Shown here: positions 5,809 to 7,174 of the stretch, one piece after another | Layout of the letters: each line of letters starts with the position of its first letter | How positions within the stretch are numbered: position 1 is the first letter of the stretch | Notes under the pieces: model-generated | Database searches by the model: none | What the model was told of the DNA's origin: nothing | What the model saw: the letters and a program-made list of their open reading frames with translations, nothing else | NCBI GenBank assembly: GCA_014380545.1 | Contig: JACMJP010000072.1 | Span: 1-7,174 of the forward strand | Direction: 5' to 3' | Length of the DNA: 7,174 nt | Source: Chitinophagales bacterium | GTDB lineage: Bacteria > Bacteroidota > Bacteroidia > Chitinophagales > BACL12 | Program-made: the position numbers and the translations under genes

Positions 5809-7174
5809 ATGAAAAAAACATTACTCCTCACAATCCTCGCTTTTTCATTTTCTGTATTTTTAATTACCAAAACAAACGCACAACTTGCAGGAACATCTGT
5901 TTTTTTGCAAGGGCAATATGTTGAAGTTGGTATCTCTGAATGCGGTGTGCATGGTACTGCAGAAGAACCACCTACTGGTCCGTATGGTGAATATCACGGA
6001 ATTAATACAAATGGACTTGGTTTTATAGCAGATCATGAAAAAGATGGTTGGGATGCTTCCATCATCGGTCCAAATTTCTGTGGTGACTACTTTACTCCTG
6101 GTTCTCCTGAAGAAGGCTGGGCTATTCAATATGGCTCATATATTTATGAAAATCACTATGTAGGATGTTCTGGCTACGGAGGTACTGATCCCGGCACAGC
6201 AGATATACCTGGCTCAATCATCAGTTACACTGATACATTAGGTATTAAAACCGCTGTTTGGGAAGGAACTCTTGTTGATGGTGATCTGGATATTACAATC
6301 CAGCAGTCCACTATTTTACCTGACACCGCTTTGTTCTTTATCCTCGAAGTTAAAATAACAAACAATAGTGCAACAGATCTTATAGATTTTTATTATACCT
6401 ACAATGTTGACCCTGATCAGGATGTAGATTTTTGTGGTGATTATAGTACTACAAATACTATCGTAAATAATTTTCCTTTAAGTGATACGGCACAGGTAAC
6501 AGCCCTAGGTATAGCATGTGGCTGTTTCTTTTCTTTATCATCATTAGATGAAAGAGCAAGAGTAAGCTATGGTAATTTTTACATTTCACCCGCAACACCT
6601 GCAGGTGCCTGGGCCGGCGATACGGGCGAAGGCTATAGTAATACTGGCACTACTGACTGTGATTGTGCAGTTCAAATCAGTTATAAATTAGATATTGCTG
6701 CAGGCGCTACAGAAACTGTTTATTATGCAAGAGCATTTATGCCTGAAGCGTCACCGATGGCACTAACATATATTCACGAAAATCTTGAAACTCCTTTTGA
6801 AATATTTGCAGGTGGTGCAGACATTACTGAAGATGGTGCAGCACAAATTTGTTCAGGTTCAAGCATTGATCTTGAAATTGAAAGTTCTGATGAGTATATA
6901 TGGACATGGGAACCTGCAACATATTTATCTACTTCAACAGGAACATCTGTAACAGCAACACCTCTTGAGACTATTACTTATACTCTTACAGGAACTTCTA
7001 CAGATGATATTTTATATACCACAATTAATATTAATGTAATTCCTGAAATAGAATTATCATTACTATCTTCTGCATCTCTTTCTGATGAACCAACAGGAAC
7101 CGCAAGTGCATCAGTTATTGCAGGCGGGCTTGAACCATTCACTTATGTATGGAGTAACGGAGAAACAACTGAAA
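5809..7174 (+). CDS. N-terminal part of a large secreted surface protein with a SprB-like repeat (3' partial)
   Basis: The frame stays open from ATG 5809 to the window edge (455 residues, no stop). Residues 1-24 are a Sec signal peptide: Lys2-Lys3, a hydrophobic core and TNAQ, with cleavage expected near Ala24. Residues 25-330 form a beta-rich domain I cannot name. Its landmarks are GQYVEVGISECGVHG (35-49), LGFIADHEKDGWD (70-82), GDYFTPGSPEEGW (92-104) and an acidic, possibly calcium-binding stretch DPDQDVDFCGD (201-211); it has eight Cys, including CGC (237-239) and CDC (284-286). Residues 335-410 look like an Ig/PKD-type domain (ICSGSSIDLE, WTWEPATYLS, TYTLTGT). Residues 411-455 match the SprB repeat pattern (GTASASVIAGGLEPFTYVWSNGETT). 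Proteins of this build usually end in a gliding motility-associated (CHU_C) or type IX sorting domain, which would lie beyond the edge. An overlapping ATG at 5805 is in another frame and soon stops. Confidence 0.88.
   Translation, partial: MKKTLLLTILAFSFSVFLITKTNAQLAGTSVFLQGQYVEVGISECGVHGTAEEPPTGPYGEYHGINTNGLGFIADHEKDGWDASIIGPNFCGDYFTPGSPEEGWAIQYGSYIYENHYVGCSGYGGTDPGTADIPGSIISYTDTLGIKTAVWEGTLVDGDLDITIQQSTILPDTALFFILEVKITNNSATDLIDFYYTYNVDPDQDVDFCGDYSTTNTIVNNFPLSDTAQVTALGIACGCFFSLSSLDERARVSYGNFYISPATPAGAWAGDTGEGYSNTGTTDCDCAVQISYKLDIAAGATETVYYARAFMPEASPMALTYIHENLETPFEIFAGGADITEDGAAQICSGSSIDLEIESSDEYIWTWEPATYLSTSTGTSVTATPLETITYTLTGTSTDDILYTTININVIPEIELSLLSSASLSDEPTGTASASVIAGGLEPFTYVWSNGETTE

Noticed and set aside
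5805..5811. Overlapping ATGs (ATGTATG), with the first considered as the adhesin start
   Set aside because: The frame from 5805 reads into an early stop and gives no signal peptide, whereas 5809 gives MKKTLLLTIL and stays open.
5860..6129. An 89-codon open frame on the - strand opposite the adhesin N-terminus
   Set aside because: The + strand carries a continuous 455-codon frame with signal peptide and recognisable domains; the antisense frame is a by-product.
1..7174. CRISPR arrays, insertion sequences, integrase or phage genes, defence systems, riboswitches of known class
   Set aside because: No regularly spaced direct repeats, transposase or integrase frames, or recognisable riboswitch cores were seen; the window is mainly housekeeping plus one surface protein.

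Overview
This window comes from an AT-rich member of the Bacteroidota, most likely an environmental lineage near the Chitinophagales or Saprospiria, although the exact family cannot be fixed from this stretch. Five things point there: promoters of the TAnnTTTG type (the Bacteroidota sigma-ABfrB -7 element) before several transcription units, almost no Shine-Dalgarno sequences, a fused alpha-beta 2-oxoacid dehydrogenase E1, a TlpA-like thioredoxin tail ending in the GFSGPATG signature, and the start of a secreted adhesin carrying a SprB-type repeat. All genes read on the + strand.

Layout. Positions 1-165 are the end of a TlpA/ResA-like thioredoxin-fold protein. A promoter at 243-273 drives a tRNA-Gln (UUG) at 295-367, followed by a rho-independent terminator at 381-418. 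A promoter at 471-478 precedes prs (PRPP synthetase, 523-1464) and, 11 bases later, rplY (ribosomal protein L25/CTC, 1476-2132). A strong hairpin with a T-run (2144-2192) lies between rplY and pth and runs into the first codons of pth (peptidyl-tRNA hydrolase, 2173-2793). A compact promoter in the 21-base gap after pth serves a FAHD1-like hydrolase (2815-3423) whose mRNA would be almost leaderless. A 165-base spacer with stacked hairpins, probably a decayed dispersed repeat, precedes the 693-residue fused E1 (3589-5670). From 5809 to the right edge runs an incomplete gene for a large secreted surface protein with a signal peptide, an unnamed N-terminal domain, an Ig/PKD-like domain and the first SprB-like repeat.

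Function. The tRNA-Gln / prs / rplY / pth block is housekeeping: nucleotide precursor supply, 5S rRNA-binding ribosomal protein and rescue of tRNAs from peptidyl-tRNA. The FAHD1-like enzyme and the E1 both act on 2-oxoacid-type compounds but show no sign of being one operon. The last gene belongs to the surface/adhesin repertoire exported by the type IX system in gliding or attaching Bacteroidota.

No undescribed multi-gene system (defence, CRISPR, mobile element, biosynthetic cluster) is visible. The items that deserve a second look are mostly at the RNA and regulatory level: a terminator that shares its bases with a coding start, a duplicated terminator arm, a nearly leaderless mRNA and a structured intergenic repeat, plus the uncharacterised N-terminal domain of the adhesin.
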